From: Symsagittifera roscoffensis
Taxonomy: Eukaryota > Xenacoelomorpha > Acoela > Convolutidae
Length of the DNA: 64,000 nt
Direction: 5' to 3'
Assembly (NCBI RefSeq): GCF_963678635.1
Contig: NC_087067.1
Span: forward strand, 43,191,829 to 43,255,828
Part shown: piece after piece, positions 53,510 to 64,000 of the stretch
How positions within the stretch are numbered: the first letter of the stretch is position 1
Layout: every line of letters begins with the position of its first letter
The notes under the pieces: model-generated
Databases searched by the model: none
The model's input: only the letters and a program-made list of their open reading frames with translations
What the model was told of the DNA's origin: nothing
Position numbers and translations under genes: made by a program

Positions 53510-54330
53510 AGAGCAATTTTTTAAGAGGTGCGTCCAGCTTATCAATAATGTTTTCCAACTCAGCCATTTCGTTTAGTATTTTTTTGCGACCAAAACTCCT
53601 CTCAGGGGAGCCCAAGATTACAATGTCATCCTTGAAATTAAGTTTTGTTTTGAACTTGATTTTTGAAATTGACCTGTAATTGTTTTAAATTGCGTAAATG
53701 TATTCAATTCCTAAAAATATTGCTGGGAATTTTCTGTGCTTACGTTTAAAGTCATAGTTTTTACTGATTTCAATATAATTTTCAGGCTCGGAGCACTGTT
53801 TTATAATCGTCGGCTAGATTTCCTTCAATCAACCGCTTATTTTGGATACTTGCTTCTTATAATTATCTGCATTGTTTCAGCAAACAGTGGAGGAGCCTCG
53901 GTGTCTTCTTGATGTGTTCCATTCTCCGACAAAAGGATGGAGTTTCAGTTAAAAATTGTAACTCATTTCACTGTGGCACAAAGAGTATATTTGGTTAACT
54001 CCGAGTGATTGGAAAAAACTTTATTCAGAACAGCTTCTTTTTTAAGCGAATCAAATGCGCTATTCAAATAAAATTTAAATAAAACTCAGCACCTTGGGTT
54101 GTCATCACGCACTATCAAGTTTCTAAAGGAGTGTGCAGCATTTCAGCTTCTCGTTTAGCACCAAATCTTACAGGAAAACAAAATAAAAATTTTGTCGCTC
54201 TGCTATAGCCTTGCTTCACGCGCAATGAGACGCGATGCGTCTGAGCGTGTTGCTGATGGCAGTCGATTGTAAACCTTCAGCTAATTTTTTTAGTGAGATA
54301 ATTTTTACTTCAAAAAGATTGGTCCTAACT
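53510..54330 (-). pseudogene. fragment of another non-LTR reverse transcriptase
   Basis: Read on the minus strand, degraded text runs in the order expected of an RT palm: FDSLKKEAVLNKVFSNH near 54050, then EDTEAPPLFAETMQ near 53900 (a corrupted Q-G-D-P block), then DDIVILGSPERSF near 53600, followed by a leucine-rich helix. Frames change several times and the catalytic DD pair is not readable. It is a different family from the two LINEs nearby. Confidence 0.5.
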
Positions 54331-55414
54331 GTTAGTGGGTACTTTACATTCTCCTATAAAAGATAGGATTAAGTGAGCGATTTCCAAAAACTGAGCCCCG
54401 CTTTAGAGTATACTTTGCTAATACGATTAATTAATTTTCTCTGAGCAACATTGTCCAGACTGGTTCCCGATCTATTTGAAAAAAATATTTAATTGTTTTT
54501 TACACCTTGAACTCAGTTTCAAAAACATTCTCGCGTTTTTTGGGTTAGGAGCACTTATATCAGCTTTTTTGGTGCTTAGATACCAATTTCTCAGAGTTTG
54601 ATGTGGAAAAAGATGCAAACTTGCCTTCCACAGTTTCATATCCTGCTCGTGATCTGTCTGGGGCGGGCTTGACCCTAGGGGAAACGGTTTAGTCAGTGTA
54701 ACAAAAACTTTTTGTTTAATAGCCCAAACGACTACTTCCTTCGAGTCGTTCTAGAAAAAGGAAAAAGGAGGTCCAAAAAACCAGATGATAGGTAACACTT
54801 TCTGTAATGAAGAAAACATTGTTCTTTCTACTTAGAAGTTTTTTTGCTAAGAGATCACGCGATTCCGAAGACAATCTCTTCAGTACTCGAACTTAAGAAA
54901 TGGCTGTAGTTTTGTAGTTATCTGGCATTAGTTCGTTACAAATTGAAGCATTTTTGACAGATTTTACATTGACATACATATGACATTGTAACAAGTGCAT
55001 ATTCTAAGAGTCGATAAGAGTTAAATCAAAAACATTAGCATCTAATCCAATTTGAAAGTCCTGAAGGTTTTAAGCATTCTTTGGTTGGACATTCCTTGTT
55101 ATTTTTCCTCATTTTAACGTTTTAACGAAGCAGCGTTAGGTTTAAAAAAAGCAATTTTGACTAGACACAAGGTGACTGAACTAATCCATAACAACAGTGT
55201 CGGAATTTCATATATGATGAAAAAATTGTTAAAATTCAATTTAAAGAAAAAGATAAAATTTATAAAGCTCGAGATTAGGAACAATGTCAACCGTGCTCAG
55301 AAGGGCCAGTGATCCACCACTAGACTCTCCAGGACAGTAACTCCTTCCCCCAGACCAGAGGTATATTTATACGTATATAAATCTTTGTTCAAAAAATAGA
55401 GATCTAAATGTTAG
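54331..55414. other. no recognised feature
   Basis: AT-rich, no gene or repeat recognised. Confidence 0.4.
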
Positions 55415-55735
55415 TATTCAAATTATTAATTCAAATTGATTCGCAAAATTTGTTCAGCATCAGGGTTAAAACGTTTACAAAACTTACAGAATGGGCAAAG
55501 ATCTGAAAATTGACCAACATTTTTAAAAAATTCTCCAGCCATTCTGACTTTTGGAGACTTTTATACAATTAGAGTCACATAATAAGTTACGTAATTTTTA
55601 ATAGCACATTACCGTGAATTTCTGATTTTCTTAGTTTTTTTATGACCTAGTATAATTATTCGTATCGGGACTGTTTTCAAATGAAACAGGTCAGTTTTTG
55701 AGTTTTCAGCCATTTTTATAAATGAAGAACGTTTT
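55415..55735 (-). repeat. 3' pseudo-LTR of the Penelope-like element
   Basis: It shares with 58817-59145 a TTAATTCAAA...GTT-AGCATCAGGGTTAAAACG opening, then AGATCTG and a GTCAGTTTTT ending. On the minus strand, CTGATG followed by a weak stem and GAATC is a decayed hammerhead-like core. Confidence 0.55.
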
Positions 55736-56237
55736 TATTGTCATTTTTTGGCTCCTGAATTCTTAGAGAGTGTTGATTTTTGGCCTTCTCCTCCAAGGAT
55801 CCAATACTACTAGTGTGACTAGTTTTGTGTTTTGCGTGTTTAGTCTATAACTTCTGACTTCAACTCATTTGTTCCGCCTATCTCCATACCACATTCTAGT
55901 AAAAGCTGACCTTCTGGCCATTCCCATTTGCGATGTTCACCAATCCTCATGGGTAAAAATTGCACTGCTTAGCCTAAATAGGTGAAACTAAATCCACTAA
56001 ATGTCATCTTGTTCGCCACTTTGGATATCATTTCATCTGCAAAGGAAGTTTTGAGGGATGACAACCATGTTTTTTTCTTGATATTGCATTGTCAAAAAAT
56101 GCAAAAAGGGGTGAGTCTTTCAACCAGTTTTCGTTTTTCTTTTAAGGCCGTAGTCTCTAACATTTTTTGCCCTCAATGAAATTTTTAAATTAGTTTCAGA
56201 CTCTACCCTGTCTGACCATTTTTTCGGTTATTGAATC

Positions 56238-57116
56238 TCAATTTATTAATTTCAACTTTTCTCCAAAGTGTTTTTTGGAATTCTCCCATGTTGAGGTCCT
56301 TCTGAAAACCCAATGGACGCGTCCTGTAAAAAAAATTTGTTTGATTTGCAAAAACGCGCAGCCTCTGAAATTGAGAAGAGTGCCGGTATCAGTGGGTTTT
56401 TGAAACCACCCACAAAAGGACTGTTTTTGTGAGTCCACATTTTTAAATAAAATCAAAAAGGCCTCAATTTACCAGTTTTGTCAAGCTTTTCTATAGTATT
56501 CTACAAGTTTAGATATTTTCTTAAAGTAGCGTGGCGAATTACCTCAGGGTCCCTCCACACAGAATAAAATATGCAATCCAAATGTAATAGAAAGACTTTA
56601 ACACCACTCTCAGATCTATCTATTTTCAGTGGTTTTTTACTTGTTCCTCAAAACCAGACTGTTTTAGCGATGAAAAATAATTTCGATTTCGTTATGCTAC
56701 CACATCCTCAGTAAACCAATTCAAGCCGGCTTCGAATTCTACCCTTTATGTTCCATAAATCACCCTTTTTGACATCAGGGCAGACTCCGGTGTTATTTTT
56801 CTTTAGCAAAAACAATTGTTTCTTTTCTTTTTTTAGTGCAAGTTTGTTCTCTTCTAGCTTTAAATTGGCTAAAATTACTGCAAGAGAAGCTTTACCAGCC
56901 ATACCAGATATACCACAGTCATACCACAAAGAATACCACAGACATAACACGGTCATGAGTGATCGTTTCTATGTTAGTCACCTCAATTTTATCAAGGAAT
57001 TTTGCTAATGTTTTATTTGGGTGACCAAACGAGCTACCAGGCATGGCAAGAAAAGGACAAAGTGATGTGCCGTGTTTGTGCAATTTTGCGCATCCGTACA
57101 ATTTATGCGGCTGCAA
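56238..57116 (-). pseudogene. Penelope-like reverse transcriptase, broken
   Basis: Three minus-strand frames in order. 57116-56919 has HKLYGCAKLHKHGTSLCPFL, a YG-x-K-HK block diagnostic of Penelope-like RTs. 56956-56708 has YDCGISGMAGKASLAVILAN and then a GVCPD remnant of a zinc-knuckle insert. 56456-56238 has FQKPTDTGTLLNFRG and HWVFRRTSTWEN. The catalytic YxDD is corrupted. At least two frame changes separate the parts. Confidence 0.65.
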
Positions 57117-58816
57117 GCTCGTGAATTAAAACCTAACATAAGCACCATCGTTAGTCTCGTAATTTTTTCCTAATGTCTTCTTCCGTCTTTTCCCTCAGTT
57201 TTTTCTGTCAGCAAAATTTTTCTCAGATGCTTCTTTTCTATTGCACAGAAACTTATTTCCTCATCAAACGACAAAGCCAAAAACTATTTTCGTTCAAATA
57301 AGTCCTGACTTTTTCAAACTCTTTGTCGGAGGGTCTCTGTTGGATGTGCATTTATCTCGCATAATTTTTCTCCAGATGTTCCATTTAACTTCAGCTCAGA
57401 CAAAAACTATCATAATGATCTAATTAATGAACTTAATTGAACTGATCGCGTACGGAATGCTTAAGTTAAAATCTTCAGTCTTCCGGCGTCCACTGTGACG
57501 AGCTCATTTTATCTGAAATCCGATTGACCTATCACCGGTTTGGTCTAACTTGTGTCTCTGAGTGTTTTTTAATCTTGTTCTTGAGTCTGCGTAACAGGTT
57601 AAAATTACACATTGCTTGCTGGTTCAGATTGATTATTTTAAAGGCCACTTTTTTCATCAATTCATCTTCTTGATAACCCCCTTGCTTCAACTAGTTTATC
57701 TGATGCTTTACTCTTATCTGCAATTGCCTGGCCTAACTCAGATCTCAAGAGTTTTGATTGAAAGGTGTGACTCTCTAGATCCGAAAACACACGTTATGCG
57801 CACGCGAAAGTGTAAAATGTCTGTTAAGATGTCACCCACGTTATCACGCAAGCAAAAATGTATAAAAACTGATATGATGTCTTTTTCGAGATTTTTTGTC
57901 AGAATTGAATTCTAAGAAAACTGCTACTTTATTTATTTAATTGTTTAGGGTAATTTACCAAAAGTTTTCTGCTGAGTGTTCTTTTGAAGGACCGATCTGA
58001 GGAGCTGTTGTGAATGCAGCATTCCGTTCATCCCTCTTTTGCGGGCCATGTGCACTTGAACTCAATTGGCTGTCTTCAGAGAAAAAAAAACACAACATCA
58101 TATTACCATTCACTGGTCGTTCGTCTCCTACCGAAGTTCCAATACCAACACATCCGTCCTCTGCCCGATGGCGTACCTGCGATGGCTTTTAAGTCTGTGA
58201 GAAAACGCCAGACAGGTGGTCTTGATGGGATAGCACCAACCTCAGTGACTTCGATTCCAAGTCACTGGACTGGTGCAGTTAAAGTTACCCTCTGAGGACC
58301 GCAGAATTCTGTCTCTTTATTGTAGAGTTAAGGTTACTGGTTGCCTAAAAAACGATTATCTATGTCTTGTGCAGATCCTCTTAGTTATGGGGAGTGCCCG
58401 TTATTTTGCAGCAAACAGTGGTACTTATTTGTTTTCGCTTCGAGTACAGCTATGTATGTAGTTCTTCAAGTCGTTAGGCCGTATAGTTAGTAGTGCGATG
58501 ATTCCATATGCTGTTGCTCAGCATATCAAACTGGAGTATATTCTGCTTACAGGCCAGACGGTGCTTTTCAACAATATTCCATAATTCTTCCATCTGTTAA
58601 AGGTATTAAAGCAGTAAGACCGGGTCTGCGAGACCTTCTGTTCCATATCTCTTCGTTCTTCTCGCTCACTTTCTTTCAATCTCTGAAAAAGGTAAATGGC
58701 AGCTACACCTAACGCCATTTAAACTCAAACACAAGAGAACACCCTTCAGGGAAAAAAAACATTTTTGCTTACATTTATTGCTGAAAAGCGTTTGACTGTA
58801 ATAAAATTGATAATAA

Positions 58817-59145
58817 AATTTGCTAAATGTTAATTCAAACGTTTTCAGAAAATTTGTGCTTTATCAGGATTAAAATTTTTACGCAAAAGTTACAAAATGA
58901 TGAAGGATCTGGAAGAAAAGACAAACACGTCTAAAAATGCTCTAAGAATTTCTGATCACCAAAATTTTACAACTTTCATCATCTAAACATCTAGTAAATA
59001 AAAAAGTATTTGCTAACAGTTTGCTGTAAATTTCGATTTTTTTTCAGTTTCTGTTCTTTAATTGTTATAATTTTTCTATCTGGATCTCTTCATTTCAGAC
59101 ATGTCAGTTTTTTGAAATGATAGCCAAGTTTATACTTGCACAACT
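58817..59145 (-). repeat. 5' pseudo-LTR of the Penelope-like element
   Basis: Homologous to 55415-55735 along most of its length, and to 48113-48250 at its start. On the minus strand, CTGATAA, a weak stem and GAAA occupy the hammerhead-core position. Confidence 0.55.
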
Positions 59146-59150
59146 TTTTT

Positions 59151-60400
59151 ACTGTGAATTCCGGGCACTTGATGCTTCATTTTTTTTCAAAATTTTCCAA
59201 CAGTTTTAGAGAAAATATTATTTTAGAATGTCAAAAACATTACAAAAATAAAAATTGTTTTCCTACGTTGTCTGGAACAAAGTCCTTTGAAAAAATAATC
59301 AAATTGTTATAGACTGACTCACAGACGCTAAAAAATTATAGAGGACATTCAAATGGTTCAGTATGAAAGCTTTCTAACAATCGATTTTGAGCATCAACAG
59401 GTACGAAATTAGTTGTGTAACTTTCTCTAAAATTATCTTTCTTCTCGTTTCTTATTTTAACTGTCCAATTTGACAAAATTTTTGACTTACTTGTTAGTGT
59501 TTTAAGCTAGTTTCTCAGCTAAATTTTCTTTGGAGAAAAATCAAAGTGTCCGTTTACCTACTTACATAAATTATATCTAAAAAATATCTGGAAAGTAATT
59601 TCAAACCCCATCTCAACAGTGCATTGTTCGTGTCTTTGTCACACTGCCTTATAGGTAGTTTCTGTTGCTTGTCCTCTTTTTTGGTTTCCTCATATTTTGA
59701 GGTCAAATGTCAAACGGTTTGTGCAAGAAAGGTGGAGTTTACATCTACAACAAGGCAATTCGCAGATCACATTGTATTTGAGATCAGGCGAAAATGACGG
59801 CTTAGGTGAGGGAAGAACTGTTTTCAGTTTTGGGTTCCAATTCTTCGTTAATGACATGCCGAGATTGTGCTTTTTTCGAAAACAATTTGCTCTGGATTCC
59901 TCGACTTTGATTTCCTCCGCTTTTCATTGATCGAATCTTATCTTCGGCAGTGAAACTGTCAAAGATTGTTTTTACCCACTCGAGCTCGGGTTATCTTTTG
60001 ACTGGCTACTGATTTTTCTGTGGTTTGTTACTTTAGTTCAGCAGCGCAGTTTCACTTTCTTAGCACTACTGCCGCGAGTTAACTTCTGTGTACAACCTGA
60101 ACATGCAAAATGAGCAAAGAAGCATTTTCGTTTTTTTTTTCACCAAGCTTTCCGACAATGATGCGTATGCTTATCAAAGGCACGTAAACAGGCAGAGGCG
60201 ATTGGTTTTAGCAACCTCAAGAGTCACATTAATACTGCTCATCTTGTTTGGAAAATTTTCAACCAGTGACGATAAAACTTGCATTATTTGTTTATGGATT
60301 CCACGAACTGTTCTGAATTCCGCAAATATAGTAGCAATCTGATTTTGGCTTGTTGCCGAATCCGTTTACAATGCACAGAATGCACAGTTTGGCCTCGTAA
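59151..60400. other. no recognised feature
   Basis: AT-rich with short frames only. Part may be the body of the hAT transposase remnant that follows, but no motif is readable. Confidence 0.35.
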
Positions 60401-60419
60401 TGCAGTGTTGGACGACTTT

Positions 60420-60640
60420 GCGGAAAGTCACCTACGGTCGAAGAAACAGAAAGAAAGAAGAAAAAGTGGGCTGGATTTTACCCGGATTTTACCCACTTCT
60501 AACATTGCTGAACGATCATTTAGCATGGCAAAAAATATTTTGCGCCCTAAAAGAAAAAGTCTAGCCCCCTTGCATGTCTAGGCTCTGATGTTCATGGAAC
60601 TATTTCATTGTTTTTGTGATGAAAAAGTTGTATGCACTAA
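60420..60640 (+). pseudogene. hAT transposase C-terminal (dimerisation) fragment
   Basis: The plus-strand text ILPTSNIAERSFSMAKNIL, then RPKRKSLAPLHV, stop, and ALMFMELF matches the C-terminal hAT dimerisation motif (P-x-S-N-x-x-E-R-x-F-S). One in-frame stop (TAG at about 60580) interrupts it. The catalytic part is not readable upstream. It could be the source family of a MITE in the window, but nothing in the sequence proves that. Confidence 0.65.
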
Positions 60641-61454
60641 AGTTTGAATTCAAAGTCATTCCACAATATTTTTTACGAGAGCAAAGTTTAGCAATTATTG
60701 GAATAAATTTTTTTTTGATGGTCATATTGCAATAATTTATTATAAGGATTTGAGTATTGCAATAATTTATTTATGTCCGCAATACTATTGCAACTACAAG
60801 CATGATAGTTGGGTCCCAAAAATTGAGATATGTCCCAGAAGAAAAACTTTTAGGCCTTAAAATCTTCGAAAACATGGTTCGCATTTGTTCAATTGTGTTT
60901 TTGAAGTTTTCACAAAAAATGCGGGACCCATCTTTCATACTTGCTTATCTTAGAACCTAACCATCATACTTGTACTCTATTGCAATACAATATTACCCAA
61001 GCCTGACCGGTAATATTGTTACATGTTTTAATTGTTACATGTTTTAATATCGATTTAAAACATACAAAATGAGTAAAATATATTATTTTAACCTTAAAAA
61101 TAACTTCTAACATGTGAGAAAATCGGGAAAACATTACGGACATGTGTTGGAGAACGAAATATCTCCAAAATCGAAATTTCCAGCAAATCGTTTTTATCAT
61201 TATGTAAAATTCTTAAAATCTCATAAATTTTGATATTAATCATTTTGATTGTAGAAATCTTTTTAATATTAAATAATTTGACTTTTACTTGTATATACCT
61301 TGATGATGCTAGTTATAGGGAAAACTTTCGTATTTTAATTAATTTTTTTGTAAATTAAATCTATTTTAAACAATATTGTTAGAGGTAACAAGTTCATGCC
61401 AACTCTACTGCTGAAGGAATATGTTACCTCCCCTACCCCCAAAAGACCAAGTTT
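60641..61454. other. no recognised feature
   Basis: Very AT-rich, no gene seen. Confidence 0.4.
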
Positions 61455-61735
61455 AGGTACATACTATGATAGAGTGGTCCCTCGAAAAAGCAACTATAAT
61501 AGACAGGTCTCGCATGCATTTCGCATGTTATAATTTTGAAAACTAGTTTCTTTATAAATTATTCATTCCAAAAATCTGGCGAAATATTTTGAGTCAGAAA
61601 TCTTTCAGGTTAAAAATTGTTATTAATATATTGTTTTTAGCAAGAAATATGCTCGATTCAACTTATTTCACGGTTTAACAGCCATAATTGGATTGGCTTA
61701 TTGTTTCGACTTCCGGGGTGGATTTTTTGCCAGCA
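61455..61735 (+). repeat. dispersed repeat family B, copy 1
   Basis: It shares GTGGTCCCTCGAAAAAGCAACTAT, with one mismatch, CGCATGTTATAATTTTGAAAACTA and TAAATTATTCATT with 63560-63815 in the same order, about 80-85% identical. It directly abuts a reversed family A copy. Confidence 0.7.
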
Positions 61736-62226
61736 CGGAATGTTTGCGCTCGGGTGGTTTTTTTTTCTTCAAACAAATTTTGACTTTTTAACAAGCCATT
61801 TTTGACGGAATTTTTATATCATTCGAAAGCTATTGTCCTGAGCTTGAATTTGAAATAATATTTTGTTTGTGATCGTTTTTTGTAACGTTATGGGGGTTTA
61901 AAAATTGCCATTTCGGCCAGTTTGGGACAATTAACGCGCGTTATATTTCGCGCTATTAACTCGTAAGCGGAGATTTAATCTATCTTAGAAATCGTTCCAA
62001 TTTGATTGAAACAAGCTTATTTGCCATCATTGATTTGTTACTAGGGGCGTCACTTTGTACTTTATATGGCGTGTGTGGGCATATTTTTCACAAAAAATCT
62101 CAATTTAAAAAAAAATCATTTTATTTCTATGACATTTAATTTTTTTTTCATGTTATTACCGCTCCAGAGACCTTACAAAGCAATCGGAACATTCAAAGCT
62201 TCAATCTGATACGAGCGGTCTTGTTG
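61735..62226 (-). repeat. dispersed repeat family A, copy 3 (reversed)
   Basis: Reverse complement of the landmarks at 301-860 and 11971-12490: TTTATATGGCGTGTG, TTTCGCGCTATTAA and GATACGAGCGGTCTTGTT in reverse order. Confidence 0.7.
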
Positions 62227-62420
62227 GATCTTGTTTACTATTTCCCCCCTTTTGGACCTTGTTAACTCTTCCCCCCTACGCATGTACTTTTATCGGCAAC
62301 CTTTTTTGTATAAAATATGCATTTAAAAAATGTCAAAATTTAAGTGGGCTATTCTGGTTACGCTTTTTATGTAATACCCACTTAAAAAAAGTTAAAAAAT
62401 TTAAAAGTATTAAAATTCCT

Positions 62421-63341
62421 TGCAGATAAATTTAATGGCCGAAATGAACAAAATTATAAAATTTTACGAAGTGAAGTCATTTTAAGAAAATTTCTCGATC
62501 CGAGCAAAATTACCCAGGTTGCTTGAAAAAAAATGTGACAAAACTTAACATTTTGGTCATTTTGGCTAATATTTTTATCTGCTGCAAGTTTTGATTGAAT
62601 TGCCTGAACAAGCTGCTTGAATTTGAATGGCTAATTGTTAATCAGTCAGATTCGACTGCATATAACTCAAGATATTAAAATTTTGATTTTGGGCCGTTTT
62701 GTGCATAATAACGTTGGAATCCTTCATACGCGAAGGACCGAATGCGCGAAAACAAAAATCAGCTTATCACATTTCAGTAATCTAAAATTTGAAAAGAAAG
62801 AAAACATTTCCAGGGAGTGAGTATTGATATTGGCCGAGTATAAAAACGGTAGAAATATGCATAACTTTCAAATTTTCACTGACCGCCGCCGAATTGGGCA
62901 AATTTTATATTTCAAGGGTTTCCTTATGAAAGAAGCAAATTAATCTTGCTTTTTTTCATTCCTTTTAATTGAATGGCAATTATTTCTTTTTAAAAATTGA
63001 CTTTCGGCTAATTTTGTTTCCGGTCTTTCGCCCACAAGTTTTTTCGGGTCTTATGCACAAAACGTCCAAAATCAAATTTTTTTTATCATGAGTTATATGC
63101 AGTCGAATCTGACTGGCTAATATTAACTATTCAATTTCAAGCAACATGTTCAGACAATTCTATCAAAACTTGCAGTAGAAAAAGATATTAACCGAAATGA
63201 CCAAAATATTAAACTTTATCTAAATTTTTTTTCAAGTAACCTGGGTAATTTCGCTCGGATCGAGAAAACTTCGTACAACGACTTCAGCAGAATTAAAGTT
63301 TTATAATTTTGTTCGTTTCGGCCAACAATTTTATCTGCCTG
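62421..63341. repeat. large fold-back inverted repeat, about 290-bp arms
   Basis: Arm 62421-62711 is matched in reverse complement by 63051-63341. For example, CTCGATCCGAGC...ATTACCCAGGTT and CAGTCAGATTCGACTGCATATAACTC are both present reversed. The spacer is about 340 bp. A third, direct-orientation partial copy follows at about 63331-63475. It is probably a foldback element or a rearranged repeat. Confidence 0.7.
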
Positions 63342-63559
63342 TATTTTTAATTGAAATCCCGTACCAGGTTGTTCGAATTTGAGTGTCTGATTAGCCAATC
63401 TGATTCAACCATATTATTTAGAGTTCAAGAAAGATGTAGAAATACTAATTTTGGGCCGTTTAGCATAAGACCCGTTTTTTCGACCATTCGATCCGCGCGC
63501 ATGAGAATAGTCCCCCATAAGACCCATATTTTCTTAAAATTGTTTTAAGCTATTGAAGG

Positions 63560-63815
63560 TACTACTATGATAGTGTGGTCCCTCGAAAAAGCAACTATGA
63601 TAGACAGGTCCCGCATGCATTCGCATGTTATAATTTTGAAAACTAATTTGTGTATAAATTATTCATTTCAAAAATCTTGCAAAATATGTTCAGCCAGAAA
63701 CTTTTGAGATTGAAAACTGTAATCACTATTGTTTATATATTAAAATTTGCTCGCTTTACTTTATTTTACGGTTCAACGACCATATAATTGGGTTGACTTA
63801 TTTGACATCAAAGCC
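63560..63815 (+). repeat. dispersed repeat family B, copy 2
   Basis: Second copy of 61455-61735. Here it is not followed by family A, so A and B are separate units. Confidence 0.7.
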
Positions 63816-64000
63816 CACTATTGGCGGTTTTTTTAAAATTTTCAACCTTAAAATGATGAGGGGGAGGTTTTAAGAGGTAACAAAACATAAAATTTGTTTG
63901 AAAATAAACTGCGACATCTTTCTGAAAGGCGTAATCATAATTATTAAACGATTTGAGAGCTCTAGGTGTCTTACTCAAGGGACCTGGTTGTTTTCAAGGG

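Larger units (their letters stand above)
55415..59150 (-). mobile_element. Penelope-like element with paired pseudo-LTRs, degraded
   Basis: Two directly repeated blocks (55415-55735 and 58817-59145) bracket a minus-strand RT. A possible ORF start with a charged helix (KESEREERRDMEQK) lies just inside the 5' block at about 58718. The text before the 3' block (about 55760-55800) resembles the end of a GIY-YIG ORF, though poorly. RT plus pLTR structure is the hallmark of Penelope-like elements. Many frameshifts are present, and 57200-58500 shows little readable coding. Confidence 0.6.

Overview
This is animal (metazoan invertebrate) genomic DNA. The flanks are AT-rich, nearly free of genes and packed with repeats. 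One short host exon is recognisable: the first coding exon of a syntaxin-1-type SNARE gene on the minus strand (5727-5840), with a splice donor. The species cannot be named from the sequence.

The centre of the window, about 19.65-44.51 kb, is one giant Ty3/gypsy-type LTR retroelement of about 24.4-24.9 kb. Near-identical 1.59-kb terminal blocks bound it. Its 3-kb untranslated leader carries about 20 copies of a short CCGGARGGGT motif, including a 41-bp tandem array. Next come gag (coiled coil, two CCHC knuckles), an aspartic protease, reverse transcriptase/RNase H, an integrase with a GPY/F tail, and a macro (ADP-ribose-binding-like) domain at the end of pol. A second 8.9-kb gene block follows (33.4-42.3 kb). 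It has no envelope-like features but encodes a large protein with a complete SGNH-hydrolase motif set, followed by about six further reading frames of unknown function. The 3' untranslated region holds two strong hairpins. This copy is defective: single-base frameshifts, in-frame stops and two apparent small in-frame deletions (RT and integrase) break it. The terminal blocks are nevertheless only about 1% diverged, so the copy is young.

Left flank (1-19.5 kb): probable syntaxin intron and upstream DNA, a dispersed repeat family, small inverted-repeat elements, and a 1.97-kb tandem duplication (13.46-17.44 kb). Each duplicated unit carries a hAT-like MITE plus a TATA-box promoter followed by a broken small gene.

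Right flank (44.5-64 kb): a graveyard of retroelements. It holds a CR1/Jockey-like LINE with a PHD-finger ORF1 (internally deleted), a minus-strand RTE-like LINE with a GAT-repeat tail, a fragment of another non-LTR RT, a Penelope-like element with paired pseudo-LTRs that contain a hammerhead-like core, a hAT transposase C-terminus, and large direct and inverted repeats.

The most notable system is the giant retroelement: the macro domain on pol, the SGNH-hydrolase accessory block and the motif-array leader. A second point of interest is its odd 3' end, which carries a copy of the 5' host flank, including half of a MITE that is intact at the 5' side.
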